Shown piece after piece: positions 14,819 through 23,633 of a stretch of 64,000 nucleotides of DNA (positions are counted from its first letter, which is position 1; each line of letters starts with the position of its first letter). A program made the translations under genes and the position numbers. The stretch is from Sciscionella marina DSM 45152 (GTDB lineage: Bacteria > Actinomycetota > Actinomycetes > Mycobacteriales > Pseudonocardiaceae), in the NCBI RefSeq assembly GCF_000379465.1, contig NZ_KB905403.1, positions 62,181 through 126,180 of the forward strand, written 5' to 3'. The notes below the pieces were generated by a model. That model made no database searches and was not told the origin of the DNA. It saw only the letters and a program-made list of their open reading frames with translations.

Positions 14819-16924
14819 GTGGTTCTGGCTCTCTACCGTAAGTATCGCCCGGCAACCTTCGCCCAGGTTGTCGGTCAGGAGCACGTCACCGAACCGCTGC
14901 GGGCCTCGCTGCGTGCCGGGCGGATCAATCATGCCTACCTGTTCTCCGGCCCGCGCGGCTGCGGGAAGACCTCGAGCGCGCGCATCCTCGCCCGCTCGCT
15001 GAACTGTGTCGCGGGCCCGACCGACGAGCCGTGCGGGGAGTGCAATTCCTGTATCGCGCTCGCCCCGAACGGTCCCGGTTCGGTGGATGTGGTCGAGCTC
15101 GACGCGGCTTCGCACGGTGGTGTGGACGATGCGCGTGAACTGCGGGACAAGGCCTTCTACGCGCCCGCCGAATCGCGCTACCGGGTGTTCGTGGTCGACG
15201 AGGCGCACATGGTCACCACGCAGGGATTCAACGCCCTGCTCAAGATCGTCGAGGAACCGCCGGAACACCTGATCTTCATCTTCGCGACCACCGAACCGGA
15301 CAAGGTGCTCCCGACGATCCGTTCGCGGACGCACCATTATCCGTTCCGGCTGATCCCGCCGAAGCCGATGCGGGCGCTGCTCGAGCAGAACTGCGCTGCC
15401 GAGGGAATCCCGGTCGAACCGGCCGTGTATCCGCTGGTGATCCGCGCGGGCGGGGGTTCGGCGCGAGACACCCAGTCGGTGCTCGACCAGTTACTCGCCG
15501 GGGCCGGTCCGGACGGGGTCACCTATGACCGTGCGGTCGCACTGCTCGGGGTCACCGATGTGACGCTGCTGGACTCGCTGGTCGACGGGCTCGCCGCGAC
15601 CGACGGTTCGAGCGTGTTCGGGACCGTGGAACGGGTCGTCGAGGCAGGGCACGATCCGCGCCGGTTCGCCTCCGATCTGCTCGACCGGTTCCGCGATCTG
15701 CTACTGCTGCAGGCGGTGCCCGGTGCCGCGGAGCGTGGTCTCGTCGCGGTGCCCGAGGACCAGCTGGCCACCATGGACAAGCAGGCGCGTGACCTCGGGC
15801 AGGCGACCCTGACCAGGTACGCCGAGATCCTGCACACCGGGCTCACCGAGATGCGCGGAGCGACCGCGCCCCGGCTGCTACTCGAGCTGCTGTGTTCGCG
15901 GATGCTGCTGCCCTCCTCCAGTGACACGGAATCCGCTGTGCTGCAACGGGTCGAGCGCCTGGAGCGACGGGTAGCCGCCGGAGTTCCCGCCGCGGCGGCG
16001 CAGCCGGAACAGGCGCAGTCGGCGCAGGCACCGCAGGAGCGGCCCAAGTATCAGCGCCCGAGTGAGCGAGCGGCCGCGCCCGCTCCGGAAGCGGCTGCTG
16101 CTCCCACGGCACCGGAACCTCCGGCATCCGAACCCGCGGCACCGGAGCCCGCGCCCACCGAACCCGCGCTGTCCGAACCCGCGCCCACCGAACCCGCGGC
16201 ACCCGAACCCGCCGTACCCGAACCCGCGGCACCGGAACCCGAGCCGGTGGCGGCGAGCGCCCCCGAACCCGCGGCCCCCGAACCCGCTCCGGAGCCGCAA
16301 CCCGAACCCGCACCGGAACCGGAACCCGAGGCCGCGCGGGCGCCCGATCCGGAACCGGTTGCCGGTCAGGTTCCGCCGACGAGCACCGGGACCATGGACG
16401 CGGCCGGGGTGCGCAGCGTGTGGTCCGAGGTGACCTCCGCGCTCCGCGAGCGCAGCCGCCCCGTGCAGGCTATGCTCGCCGCGGCCACCGTGCAGTCCGT
16501 CGAGGGCAACACCATCGTGCTCGCCCATCCGGCCGCTCCGCTCGTGCGTCGCCTGTCCGAACCGCACAACGTGGAGGTCGTCGCCGCCGCGCTCACCGAC
16601 GCGCTCGGGGGAACCTGGCAGGTGCGCTGGGTGCACGGCGACGCGGCGGCACCGGCCCCGCAGGCGGCGCCGCCGAAACAGAAGCCGAGCTTCGAACCGC
16701 CTAAACGCACCCAGCGCCGGGAACCCGACCCCGAACCCCCGCCACCGGAACCCGAGCCGGAACCGCCCGAGCCACCCGAACCGATGGACGACGAGTCCAT
16801 GCTCGCCGAGGCCGCGCGCCCGATGACCGAGGAGGAACGGGCGAACCAGCGGACCCCGGAGGACGAGGCGATCGACCTGCTCACCGAACATCTCGGCGCG
16901 CGCAAGATCGGCGGGGACGAGTAA
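14819..16924 (+). CDS. dnaX: DNA polymerase III subunits gamma and tau
   Basis: Clamp-loader ATPase of 701 residues. The N terminus LYRKYRPATFAQVVGQEHV is diagnostic. Walker A is GPRGCGKTSSA (about 44-54), a four-Cys zinc module follows, and Walker B is VVDEAHM. AAA+ domain II and the collar extend to about 370. Residues about 415-525 are a long Pro/Glu/Ala-rich linker made of repeated EPA-type units, and a C-terminal domain (about 530-620) resembles the tau domain III region. A second acidic, proline-rich stretch precedes the end. GTG at 14819 is used; it appears leaderless. The repetitive linker has near-identical GAACCCGCG units at DNA level, so its length may vary between strains. Confidence 0.95.
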   Translation: MVLALYRKYRPATFAQVVGQEHVTEPLRASLRAGRINHAYLFSGPRGCGKTSSARILARSLNCVAGPTDEPCGECNSCIALAPNGPGSVDVVELDAASHGGVDDARELRDKAFYAPAESRYRVFVVDEAHMVTTQGFNALLKIVEEPPEHLIFIFATTEPDKVLPTIRSRTHHYPFRLIPPKPMRALLEQNCAAEGIPVEPAVYPLVIRAGGGSARDTQSVLDQLLAGAGPDGVTYDRAVALLGVTDVTLLDSLVDGLAATDGSSVFGTVERVVEAGHDPRRFASDLLDRFRDLLLLQAVPGAAERGLVAVPEDQLATMDKQARDLGQATLTRYAEILHTGLTEMRGATAPRLLLELLCSRMLLPSSSDTESAVLQRVERLERRVAAGVPAAAAQPEQAQSAQAPQERPKYQRPSERAAAPAPEAAAAPTAPEPPASEPAAPEPAPTEPALSEPAPTEPAAPEPAVPEPAAPEPEPVAASAPEPAAPEPAPEPQPEPAPEPEPEAARAPDPEPVAGQVPPTSTGTMDAAGVRSVWSEVTSALRERSRPVQAMLAAATVQSVEGNTIVLAHPAAPLVRRLSEPHNVEVVAAALTDALGGTWQVRWVHGDAAAPAPQAAPPKQKPSFEPPKRTQRREPDPEPPPPEPEPEPPEPPEPMDDESMLAEAARPMTEEERANQRTPEDEAIDLLTEHLGARKIGGDE

Positions 16925-16928
16925 CCGT

Positions 16929-18113
16929 TCAGATCGCGATGTGCAGCGTGCGCGAGAGCACGAGCCCGGCCGCGCCGAGGAGCGTGGCGTGGTCGTCGAG
17001 ATTGGTGAACGCGACCTGAGGCGGCCCGGCCGGATGCGGCGGGATGCCGCGGTGCAGCTGGTGCTCGATGCGACCGCGCAGGGTTTCGCCCGCGGCCACG
17101 GCGTCCCCGTGCAGGATGAACAGTCCCGGGGCGAAGGTCTGATGGAGATTCGCCATGCCGATGGCGAGATTGCGGGCGTACTCGTCGAGAAGTTCGGCGG
17201 CATGTGGATGATCGCGTGCCGCGAGACGGGCGAGCGGTCCCGCGGTGAGGGTTGCGGCTCCGGGAAGCCCCTTTTCCAGGGCCTCGGCGCGTAGCCAAGT
17301 GTGCGTGGCGATGGTCTCCCAGCAGCCGATTCGCCCGCAGTGACAGGGTTTCCCGTGCAGATCGACGGTGGTGTGGCCGACCTCGCCGCCCGTTCCGCCC
17401 GGTCCGCGGTGCACGCTGCCGCCGATGACCAGGCCGACGCCGAGGGCCTCGCCGGTGTAGAGGGAGGCGAAACCGGCCCGGCCGCGCCCCTGGCCGAACC
17501 AGCGGTCGCCGAGCGCCTGTACCCGGGGATGCACGTCGATCCAGGTGGGCAGCTCCAGGGTGGTGCTGAGGTGTTCGGCGACGGGCAGGCCGTCGAGCGC
17601 GGGGGCGAGCGCGATGTGCACGATGCTGCCGCTGTCGGTGTCGACCATGCCGCCGATCGCGACCCCGATCCCCATCGGCTCCGCGCTGCCCGCCGCGCGG
17701 ATCTCGGTGAGTGCTTCGGTGAGCGCCTCGAGTGCGGGCGCGCCACCGGAAACGTGCACGTCGTATTCCCGCCGGGTGCGGGCGAGCAGGGTGCCTCCTG
17801 CGCTGATGAGCGCGGCCTCCACGGTGCCGGGTAACAGGTGTGCGCTCGCGATCGGCGGGGCGTTCTCGGCGAACCAGAGTGGCCGCGAGGGTTTGCCGCC
17901 CGCTGCGCTGCTCGGCCGGCTGTCCCCCTCGGCGAGCAGCCCGTTGTCGATCAGCTGTGCGGTGATACTGCCGATCGTGGCGCGCGAGACCCCGGTCAGC
18001 CGGGCGAGTTCGGCGCGGGAGAGCGGGCCGGTGTCGTAGAGGGCCTGCATGATCCGTGCCCGGTTGACCTCACTGGCCAGCACGGGCGAGATCAACGGTG
18101 CCTCGGCTGCCAT
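16929..18113 (-). CDS. ROK-family transcriptional repressor
   Basis: Protein of 394 residues. The N-terminal winged helix-turn-helix (about 12-75) reads LSRAELARLTGVSRATIGSITAQLIDNGLL. The ROK sugar-kinase-like domain follows, with GIGVAIGGMVD and a zinc motif C-H-C-G-x-x-G-C-W-E near residue 265, typical of ROK proteins. NagC/XylR-type members bind sugars or sugar phosphates. AGGAGGCGAGGAG precedes the ATG. It is divergent from the dehydrogenase-transporter pair; the inverted repeat GTTTA-N5-TAAAC at 18211-18225 is the likely operator for that operon. Confidence 0.92.
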   Translation of the reverse strand: MAAEAPLISPVLASEVNRARIMQALYDTGPLSRAELARLTGVSRATIGSITAQLIDNGLLAEGDSRPSSAAGGKPSRPLWFAENAPPIASAHLLPGTVEAALISAGGTLLARTRREYDVHVSGGAPALEALTEALTEIRAAGSAEPMGIGVAIGGMVDTDSGSIVHIALAPALDGLPVAEHLSTTLELPTWIDVHPRVQALGDRWFGQGRGRAGFASLYTGEALGVGLVIGGSVHRGPGGTGGEVGHTTVDLHGKPCHCGRIGCWETIATHTWLRAEALEKGLPGAATLTAGPLARLAARDHPHAAELLDEYARNLAIGMANLHQTFAPGLFILHGDAVAAGETLRGRIEHQLHRGIPPHPAGPPQVAFTNLDDHATLLGAAGLVLSRTLHIAI

Positions 18114-18197
18114 CCGACTCCTCGCCTCCTAGGGTTTGTTTCGGATTCAACATACAACGTAGTGAATTGGCTGGCCAGAGCCGTAGCCCAAGCACTA

Positions 18198-18226
18198 TTG
18201 ACCTAGGTTAGTTTAAAGAGTAAACA
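18198..18226 (+). promoter_or_regulatory. Promoter with ROK-type operator for the sugar dehydrogenase operon
   Basis: TTGACC (18198-18203) is followed after 17 bp by TAAACA (18221-18226). The perfect inverted repeat GTTTA-N5-TAAAC (18211-18225) overlaps the spacer and -10, so binding would block RNA polymerase. The start codon is 43 bases downstream. Confidence 0.6.
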
Positions 18227-18268
18227 TACTGAGATCCAAGGCAATGTGGCTGTAGCGAGGTGGCTGTG

Positions 18269-19306
18269 ATGAGGTTCGGCATCGTCGGAAGCGGGATTCG
18301 TGGCCGGATGTACGCTCGTTCGCTGCGGGAGGCGCCCGGGGTCGGTGTGGTCGCGGTGTGCGACCTCGACCAGTCCAGTGCGCAGCAGCTCGGTGAGGAG
18401 TTCGGCGTGGCCGCGTTCACTGATCACCGGCAAATGCTCGCGGACACCGAACCGGACGCGGTGATCGTGGCGACCCCGGACTTCGCGCACCGGGATGTGG
18501 CGGTGGACAGTGCGAAGGCCGGTGCGCATCTGCTGATCGAGAAACCGCTCGCCACCACCCGCGAGGACATCCGCGCGATCCACGAGGCGGTGGCTGCGGC
18601 GGGCGTGCAGTGCCTGGTCGGATTCGAGAACCGGTGGAACCCGGCGATCCGCCGGTTGCGCGAGCTTTCCGCCGCCGGGAGGTTCGGCGAGGTGCTCACC
18701 CAGAACATCCTGTTGTCCAATACCTATTACGTGCCACGGGAAATGCTGTCCTGGGCGGCGAAATCCTCGCCCGCGTGGTTCCTGATGAGCCACACCGTGG
18801 ATGCCGCGGCCTGGGTCGCGGACAAAGCGATCACCTCCGTGGTCGCCCGCGGCTCGCGGGGTCGGCTTGCCTCGCTCGGTATCGACACCTGGGATGTCAT
18901 CCACGCGCTGCTGACTTTCGCCGATGGCACCACCGCGAACCTGACCTCGACCTGGGTGCTGCCCGATTCCGAACCGTCCATTGTGGACTTCAAGTATCAG
19001 GTCGTCGGCACCGAGGCCGCCGTCGATGTGGATCTGCAGGATCAGAGCGTGCGCCTGGCCGCCGAGGACTACAGCTGGCCGGGCCTGCTCGGCGGGGAAC
19101 TCGACGGGCGGTTGCAGGGCCCACCCACCTGGATGGTCCAGTCCTTCGCCGCGCGGTTGCTGGACGGCGCTCCCGTCGGGCCGGGGATCGCCGACGGCGC
19201 AATGGTGACCGATGTCGTGCTCGCGATTCTCGAATCACTCGAAACCGGGGCGCCAACGCCGGTCACCCCGACCCTGTCCGGATCGGGCGCGGTGTCCCAT
19301 GCCTGA
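18269..19306 (+). CDS. Gfo/Idh/MocA-family NAD(P)-dependent dehydrogenase
   Basis: Protein of 345 residues. The N-terminal Rossmann fold begins MRFGIVGSGIRGRMYARSL and has DLD at the second strand. The family EKP motif is present (LLIEKPLATT, about residue 90-99), whose Lys takes part in catalysis. The C-terminal alpha/beta domain carries the substrate-binding His in SHTVDAAAWV. Related enzymes oxidise myo-inositol, sugars or sugar acids; the substrate cannot be read from sequence. ATG at 18269 has GAGG 8 bases upstream, better placed than the GTG at 18260. It overlaps the transporter start by 8 bp, so dehydrogenase and transporter form one operon opposite the ROK repressor. Confidence 0.9.
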   Translation: MRFGIVGSGIRGRMYARSLREAPGVGVVAVCDLDQSSAQQLGEEFGVAAFTDHRQMLADTEPDAVIVATPDFAHRDVAVDSAKAGAHLLIEKPLATTREDIRAIHEAVAAAGVQCLVGFENRWNPAIRRLRELSAAGRFGEVLTQNILLSNTYYVPREMLSWAAKSSPAWFLMSHTVDAAAWVADKAITSVVARGSRGRLASLGIDTWDVIHALLTFADGTTANLTSTWVLPDSEPSIVDFKYQVVGTEAAVDVDLQDQSVRLAAEDYSWPGLLGGELDGRLQGPPTWMVQSFAARLLDGAPVGPGIADGAMVTDVVLAILESLETGAPTPVTPTLSGSGAVSHA

Positions 19307-20684
19307 GATGCTCGCCGGAAACCCCCGCACCACAACGCGTCTGGGTACCCGGGTCGCGCTCATCGCCGCAGTCATCGGCGTGATCTACGGCTACGACAGC
19401 GGTTCCATCGGTGGTGCGCTGGTCGTGCTCAAACAGCAGTACCAGCTGAACACGCTGTGGGTTTCGGTGATCACCTCGATCGTCGTGGTCGGCAGCCTGT
19501 TCGGCGCGGTCATCGGGCCACGCATGGCGAATTCGCTGGGCCGCAAGCACACCATGGTGGTGATCACCATCGGGTTCGCCCTGTTCGCCGCGCTCAGTGC
19601 GGTGCCATGGGGCATCGTGTGGCTGACCGTCGTGCGCCTGTTCCTCGGCATCACGATCGGACTGTCCACCGTGGTCGCCCCGATCTTCATCTCCGAATTC
19701 GCTCAGGAACACCAGCGCGGCAAACTCGGTACCTCATACCAGTTCTTCACCTCGGCGGGCGTGGTGATCTCGCTGCTCGTCGACTGGGGACTCGCGGACA
19801 GCGGTTCCTGGGAACTCATGCTCGGCCTCTCCGCGATCCCAGCGGTCGCCGTGCTCGCCGCGATCATCCGGTTCCCGGACAGCCCGCGATGGTATGCCAT
19901 GCGGGGCCGGTACGAGGACGCGCTCGGTACCCTGCGCCGCATCGATCCGGATGTCGCCGAGCAGCGCCTCGCCGATATCCGCGCCGACCTTGCGGGCGGG
20001 GAAATCGGGCGGTTCCGGGAAATCTTCACCCGCCAATACGCGCGCGCCACCTTGTTCGTCATCGGTTTCGGTTTCTTCGTGCAGATCACCGGCACCAATA
20101 CGATCCTGTACTACAGCCCGCTGATCTTCCAGCAGGCCGGAATCAGCAGTGCCTCGAACTCCATTCTGGTCTCCGCGATCGTGCAGGTGTTCTCCATTGT
20201 CGGCGTCGTGCTCTCTATGCTCGTCGTCGATCGATGGGGGCGCCGCAGGCCACTGTTGCTCGGCGGTGCGGGCATGATCATCGGGCACGCGGTGATGATG
20301 ATCGTGTTCGCCAGCGGGCCTTCCGGGGCCATGGGATACGTCGCGGTCGGCGCGATCGGTTTGTTCTACGTCGGTTTCTACTTCGGAATCGGTTCGCTGA
20401 TCTGGGTCTACTGCGGCGAGGCGTTTCCCGCCAAACTCCGCAGTGTCGGCGCCGCGGCCCTGCTGATCACCGACTTCATCGCCAACCTCATCGCCACCTT
20501 CGCCTTCCCCGGCATGCTCGACGCACTCGGTGGCGCCTGGGCGTTCGGTGTCTTCATGGTGCTCTCGGTCGCCGCGTGGATCTTCATGCACCGGATGGCC
20601 CCGGAGACCAAACACCGTACCCTGGAGGAAATTCGCGACTACTGGAACAACAACGGGCAGTGGCCGAGCGCCGTGCAGCGGTGA
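19299..20684 (+). CDS. MFS sugar/polyol symporter (sugar porter family)
   Basis: About 461 residues with 12 predicted membrane helices. Sugar-porter signatures are visible: GYDSGSIGGAL in helix 1, GRKHT and RWGRRR in the two cytoplasmic loops, and PETKHRTLEEI at the C-terminal end. It should import a sugar or inositol-like polyol with protons. ATG at 19299 overlaps the end of the dehydrogenase gene; ATG at 19308 is an alternative. No separate ribosome site is evident, consistent with coupled translation. Together with the dehydrogenase and the ROK repressor it makes a compact uptake-oxidation-regulation unit. Confidence 0.9.
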   Translation: MPEMLAGNPRTTTRLGTRVALIAAVIGVIYGYDSGSIGGALVVLKQQYQLNTLWVSVITSIVVVGSLFGAVIGPRMANSLGRKHTMVVITIGFALFAALSAVPWGIVWLTVVRLFLGITIGLSTVVAPIFISEFAQEHQRGKLGTSYQFFTSAGVVISLLVDWGLADSGSWELMLGLSAIPAVAVLAAIIRFPDSPRWYAMRGRYEDALGTLRRIDPDVAEQRLADIRADLAGGEIGRFREIFTRQYARATLFVIGFGFFVQITGTNTILYYSPLIFQQAGISSASNSILVSAIVQVFSIVGVVLSMLVVDRWGRRRPLLLGGAGMIIGHAVMMIVFASGPSGAMGYVAVGAIGLFYVGFYFGIGSLIWVYCGEAFPAKLRSVGAAALLITDFIANLIATFAFPGMLDALGGAWAFGVFMVLSVAAWIFMHRMAPETKHRTLEEIRDYWNNNGQWPSAVQR

Positions 20685-20715
20685 ACCGGTTTACCGGAAC
20701 AGCGCTCCGCTTCGG

Positions 20716-20744
20716 TTGGAACGATGCTCCAGGTGTGTCAGACT
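20716..20744 (+). promoter_or_regulatory. Promoter for leaderless TetR gene
   Basis: TTGGAA (20716-20721), 17-bp spacer, CAGACT (20739-20744), then six bases to the ATG. The same -10, CAGACT, with a 17-bp spacer occurs at the dnaK promoter. No Shine-Dalgarno sequence is present. Confidence 0.55.
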
Positions 20745-20750
20745 GGCCGT

Positions 20751-21455
20751 ATGGCAACGCGGACGAGCCGGACGCAGCGGCGCGCCGAAGCGCTCTCGCG
20801 CGAACGCATCATCGATGCCGCCGTCGAACTGCTCGATTCGGCAGGTGATGGCGGACTGACCTTCCGGGCCCTGACCGAACGCCTCGCCACCGGGCCCGGA
20901 GCGATCTACTGGCATGTGGCGAACAAAGGCGAACTGCTCGAGGCCGCCACCGATGGGGTCATCACCGCCGCGCTGGCCGCGAAACCCGCTGAGCCGGCGG
21001 ATTCACCGCAGGACCAGATCCGCGCCATCGCGCTCGGCCTGTTCGACGCCATCGACCGGCACCCGTGGCTGGCCCCCCAGCTCGCCACCCAGTTCTCCCG
21101 CAAACCATGGGGACCCGTCACCCCACGGATCTTCGAAAGCATCGGCAGGAAAGTCAGGGAACTCGGTGTGCCCAAGGAAAACTGGTTCACCGCGACATCC
21201 GGGCTCGTGCACTATATACTCGGTGCCGCCGGACAGAACGCCGCCAACGCCGCAAGCGTCCGCCGTCTCCGAACTGAGGCCGAACGCGCCGAATTCGTCG
21301 ACGCCGTATCCAAGGCATGGGAAGAACTCGACCCCGAGGAATACCCCTTCACCCGGGCCGTCGCCGATCAAGCCCGCGAACACGACGACCGCGAACAGTT
21401 CCTAGCCGGAATCGATCTCGTGCTCGCCGGAATCACCGCTGTGCAGCTTCGGTAA
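20751..21455 (+). CDS. TetR-family regulator
   Basis: Protein of 234 residues. The helix-turn-helix region spans about 16-60: RERIIDAAVELLDSAGDGG, then FRALTERLATGPGAIYWHVANKGELL. The GAIYWHV recognition helix with W-H is typical of the TetR/MarR-like subgroup that controls efflux or drug-response genes. The C-terminal domain is helical and ligand-binding. ATG at 20751 lies six bases after a CAGACT -10 box, suggesting a leaderless mRNA. Its target is not evident; the upstream transporter operon runs in the same direction with a 66-bp gap. It is convergent with the gene at 21463. Confidence 0.88.
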   Translation: MATRTSRTQRRAEALSRERIIDAAVELLDSAGDGGLTFRALTERLATGPGAIYWHVANKGELLEAATDGVITAALAAKPAEPADSPQDQIRAIALGLFDAIDRHPWLAPQLATQFSRKPWGPVTPRIFESIGRKVRELGVPKENWFTATSGLVHYILGAAGQNAANAASVRRLRTEAERAEFVDAVSKAWEELDPEEYPFTRAVADQAREHDDREQFLAGIDLVLAGITAVQLR

Positions 21456-21462
21456 AGCCGGG

Positions 21463-22512
21463 CTACGGGGTTCGTTGGTTGCTATTCAGCCATTCCAAGC
21501 CTTGCAACAGTGCGAAAAGCTCCGCGCTGCTTCGTGATTCGTCCGCGAGCAGGTCTGTCAGGGCAGCGCGATCGCGGGTCGAACAGAGCCGGAGGCCGGT
21601 TGCTTCCCGGTTGGTTTGCCAAACGTCGCCGTATTGACCCCAGAACTCCGGATCGTCGATCGCGGCGAGGGCGGTGAATTCGTAGTTGCCGTTGACGAGG
21701 GTGATCCCGAAGCCGGTGCGTGCGATATGCAGGGCATCGTGTTCGGTCAGCCAGCGCATCGGTTCGGGGAGGTGATTCGGGTGCGGTAGCTGCTCTTCGA
21801 ACTCGCGCCGCACGGTCTCCTCGATCGCAAAATCGGCGCGCGGGTCGATCATCGGTCGGTGGAAACCATCCGGGACCACGAGCACATAGCTCGGCTCGGA
21901 CCGGCGCCGGGCGAACGCATACAGCGTCGTCACCCTGCTCACGCACGGGCGACCGCCGAGATCGAGCGCGGTCGCCAAGTCCGGCAGCCATCGATCCCGC
22001 AGCGGCATATTCTCCTTGCACGTCACACTGTCCGCGAGCTCGGCCGCCAAGAGACCACTCGTGACCGCGTACTCCGTGAGACGAGATGCACCGAAAACCG
22101 CCCTGTCTTGGGTGTCGAGCACGATTCCTTCGGCAAGCCGCTCAATGACCGCCTGCGTCGCAGCATCATCCAACTCGATCCCGCGAACATCCTGCGGCGC
22201 AACGAACATCGCCTTGTCGGGCGGGCTGCTGAGCCATTCCGGCCGGGTCGTGATCGTGGTCGCGATACTCTTCCTGCCGAAACGAACCCGGTGGAGCGCA
22301 TCGCCTCCATAGTACTCGCCGAGCGTTCGCACCATCGCCTCGCGGCTGATCCCCGCGCGGCGCGCGCTGCGTTCATGCACCGTCTGCACGTCCAGCCGCG
22401 ACCACCGATCCGCGACCTTCGCTCGCGCCGTACCCGGTGTCCAACCGGCCTGGTCGTCGACCCACGCACAGGTCGACGCCAACCCGGACAACGGCCCTCC
22501 GGACCAGCTCAC
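21463..22512 (-). CDS. Regulator-like protein of a family common in streptomycetes (function unknown)
   Basis: About 349 residues. From memory it resembles streptomycete proteins annotated as XRE-like or NUDIX-related regulators, sharing an EYYG...HRVRFG segment, RPEWL, a central LRDRWLPDL segment and a C-terminal YEFTALAAIDDPEFW...LFALLQGLEWL end. No enzymatic motif is secure: the region DFAIEETVRREFEEQL resembles a NUDIX box only loosely. The start is uncertain. The frame is open to a TTG at 22650. GTG at 22512 has a G-rich tract upstream and overlaps the stop of a 19-codon frame (MFFSDRRAFVAHPRAGVPG) starting at 22569. Codon use is less biased than in neighbours, suggesting acquired DNA. 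Confidence 0.6.
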   Translation of the reverse strand: MSWSGGPLSGLASTCAWVDDQAGWTPGTARAKVADRWSRLDVQTVHERSARRAGISREAMVRTLGEYYGGDALHRVRFGRKSIATTITTRPEWLSSPPDKAMFVAPQDVRGIELDDAATQAVIERLAEGIVLDTQDRAVFGASRLTEYAVTSGLLAAELADSVTCKENMPLRDRWLPDLATALDLGGRPCVSRVTTLYAFARRRSEPSYVLVVPDGFHRPMIDPRADFAIEETVRREFEEQLPHPNHLPEPMRWLTEHDALHIARTGFGITLVNGNYEFTALAAIDDPEFWGQYGDVWQTNREATGLRLCSTRDRAALTDLLADESRSSAELFALLQGLEWLNSNQRTP

Positions 22513-22719
22513 CCCGGCACCCCCGCCCTCGGGTGTGCGACGAATGCACGCCGATCGGAGAAAAACATGTCTAGACGATAACAGATCGAGCAATACGGCG
22601 CCCGCTTCTCTGGCATGCCCTGTTCGAGCTGCCTCAATGCACTCCTGCAACCGACGTTCGCCCCACTCACACCTGGAGTCTGAGCGCGTCTACTCTGTCG
22701 GCTCGGCCTGCTGTGCCGT

Positions 22720-22878
22720 CTACTTGGATAGGGTACTCAGCGCATCGTTGACCACGCGCGCCGTCTCCACGCTGCCTACGGTCTCCGCGTCAAGGGCGGA
22801 CGGTATCTCTTCCGAGTCTTTGAGTACCGTGGCTGTCGCGTCCTCGTTGCCCCTCTTTTGCCTCACGCATCGACTCAT
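22720..22878 (-). CDS. Possible small protein of 52 residues, perhaps frameshifted
   Basis: The frame reads MSRCVRQKRGNEDATATVLK and ends ARVVNDALSTLSK. From residue 11 on its codon use looks coding. An overlapping frame starting at 22912 (MSDQGQERDPPHESMREAKE and on) looks at least as natural for the N terminus. Joining the two near 22850 would give one hydrophilic protein of about 66 residues, so this may be a frameshifted gene or a sequencing error. No family is recognised. It lies just upstream of the regulator-like gene on the same strand. Confidence 0.3.
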   Translation of the reverse strand: MSRCVRQKRGNEDATATVLKDSEEIPSALDAETVGSVETARVVNDALSTLSK

Positions 22879-22937
22879 GCGGCGGATCACGCTCTTGGCC
22901 TTGATCGCTCATCACGATCATCCCGTGTTAGGAACCC

Positions 22938-23609
22938 TTAGAGGCCGTCGGGCGCATCCACCGCGATCCCGACCGGGCAGCTCACCCCGGTTCCGCCGAT
23001 GCCGCAGTACCCGTTCGGCACCTTGTGCAGGTACTGCTGGTGGTATTCCTCGGCGTAGTAGAACTGGGTCAGCGGCGCGATTTCGGTGCTGATCTCGCCC
23101 TTACCGGCGGCGCGCAGGGCTTCACCGTAGCGGGCGGCGCTGTGCTCGGCGGCGACGCGCTGTTCTTCGCTCGCGTAGTAGATGGCGGAACGGTATTGGG
23201 TGCCGATGTCGTTGCCCTGGCGCATGCCCTGGGTGGGGTCGTGGCTTTCCCAGAAGGTGCGCAGTAGTTCGGTGTAGTCGATGGATCCGGGCCGGTAGGC
23301 GACGAGTACGGCTTCGGTGTGGCCGGTGAGCCCGCTGCACACTTCTTCGTAGCTGGGGTTGGGGGTGTATCCGCCCGCGTACCCGACCGCGGTGGAGTAG
23401 ACGCCGTCGAGGCGCCAGAAGATCCGTTCGGCGCCCCAGAAGCAGCCCATCCCGAATACGGCGGTGTGCACGCCTTCGGGAAACGGCGGGAGGATGCGCC
23501 GATCGGGGTGGACGGCGTGCGCCGACGGTATCCGCATGGGCTCGTCCCTGCCGGGCAGTGCCTCGGTTGCGGTTACAGTTTTGGTCTTGTCACGTCCGAA
23601 CAGCGCCAT
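22938..23609 (-). CDS. msrA: Peptide-methionine (S)-S-oxide reductase
   Basis: MsrA of 223 residues that repairs oxidised methionine. The catalytic motif GCFWGAE is at about residue 55-61, where Cys is the nucleophile. YHQQYL follows in the substrate pocket. A C-terminal [13 protein letters not shown] provides two recycling Cys residues, indicating the thioredoxin-dependent three-Cys type. An N-terminal extension of about 45 residues precedes the core, which is common in actinobacteria. It is divergent from the methyltransferase gene, with 24 bp between the starts. Confidence 0.95.
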   Translation of the reverse strand: MALFGRDKTKTVTATEALPGRDEPMRIPSAHAVHPDRRILPPFPEGVHTAVFGMGCFWGAERIFWRLDGVYSTAVGYAGGYTPNPSYEEVCSGLTGHTEAVLVAYRPGSIDYTELLRTFWESHDPTQGMRQGNDIGTQYRSAIYYASEEQRVAAEHSAARYGEALRAAGKGEISTEIAPLTQFYYAEEYHQQYLHKVPNGYCGIGGTGVSCPVGIAVDAPDGL

Positions 23610-23633
23610 ACTTCAAGGTTAGGGGCAAGTGGG

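Noticed and set aside
15878-17746. A 622-codon frame on the - strand across the end of dnaX and the ROK gene
   Set aside because: It runs through the dnaX repeat in reverse and is out of frame with the ROK protein.
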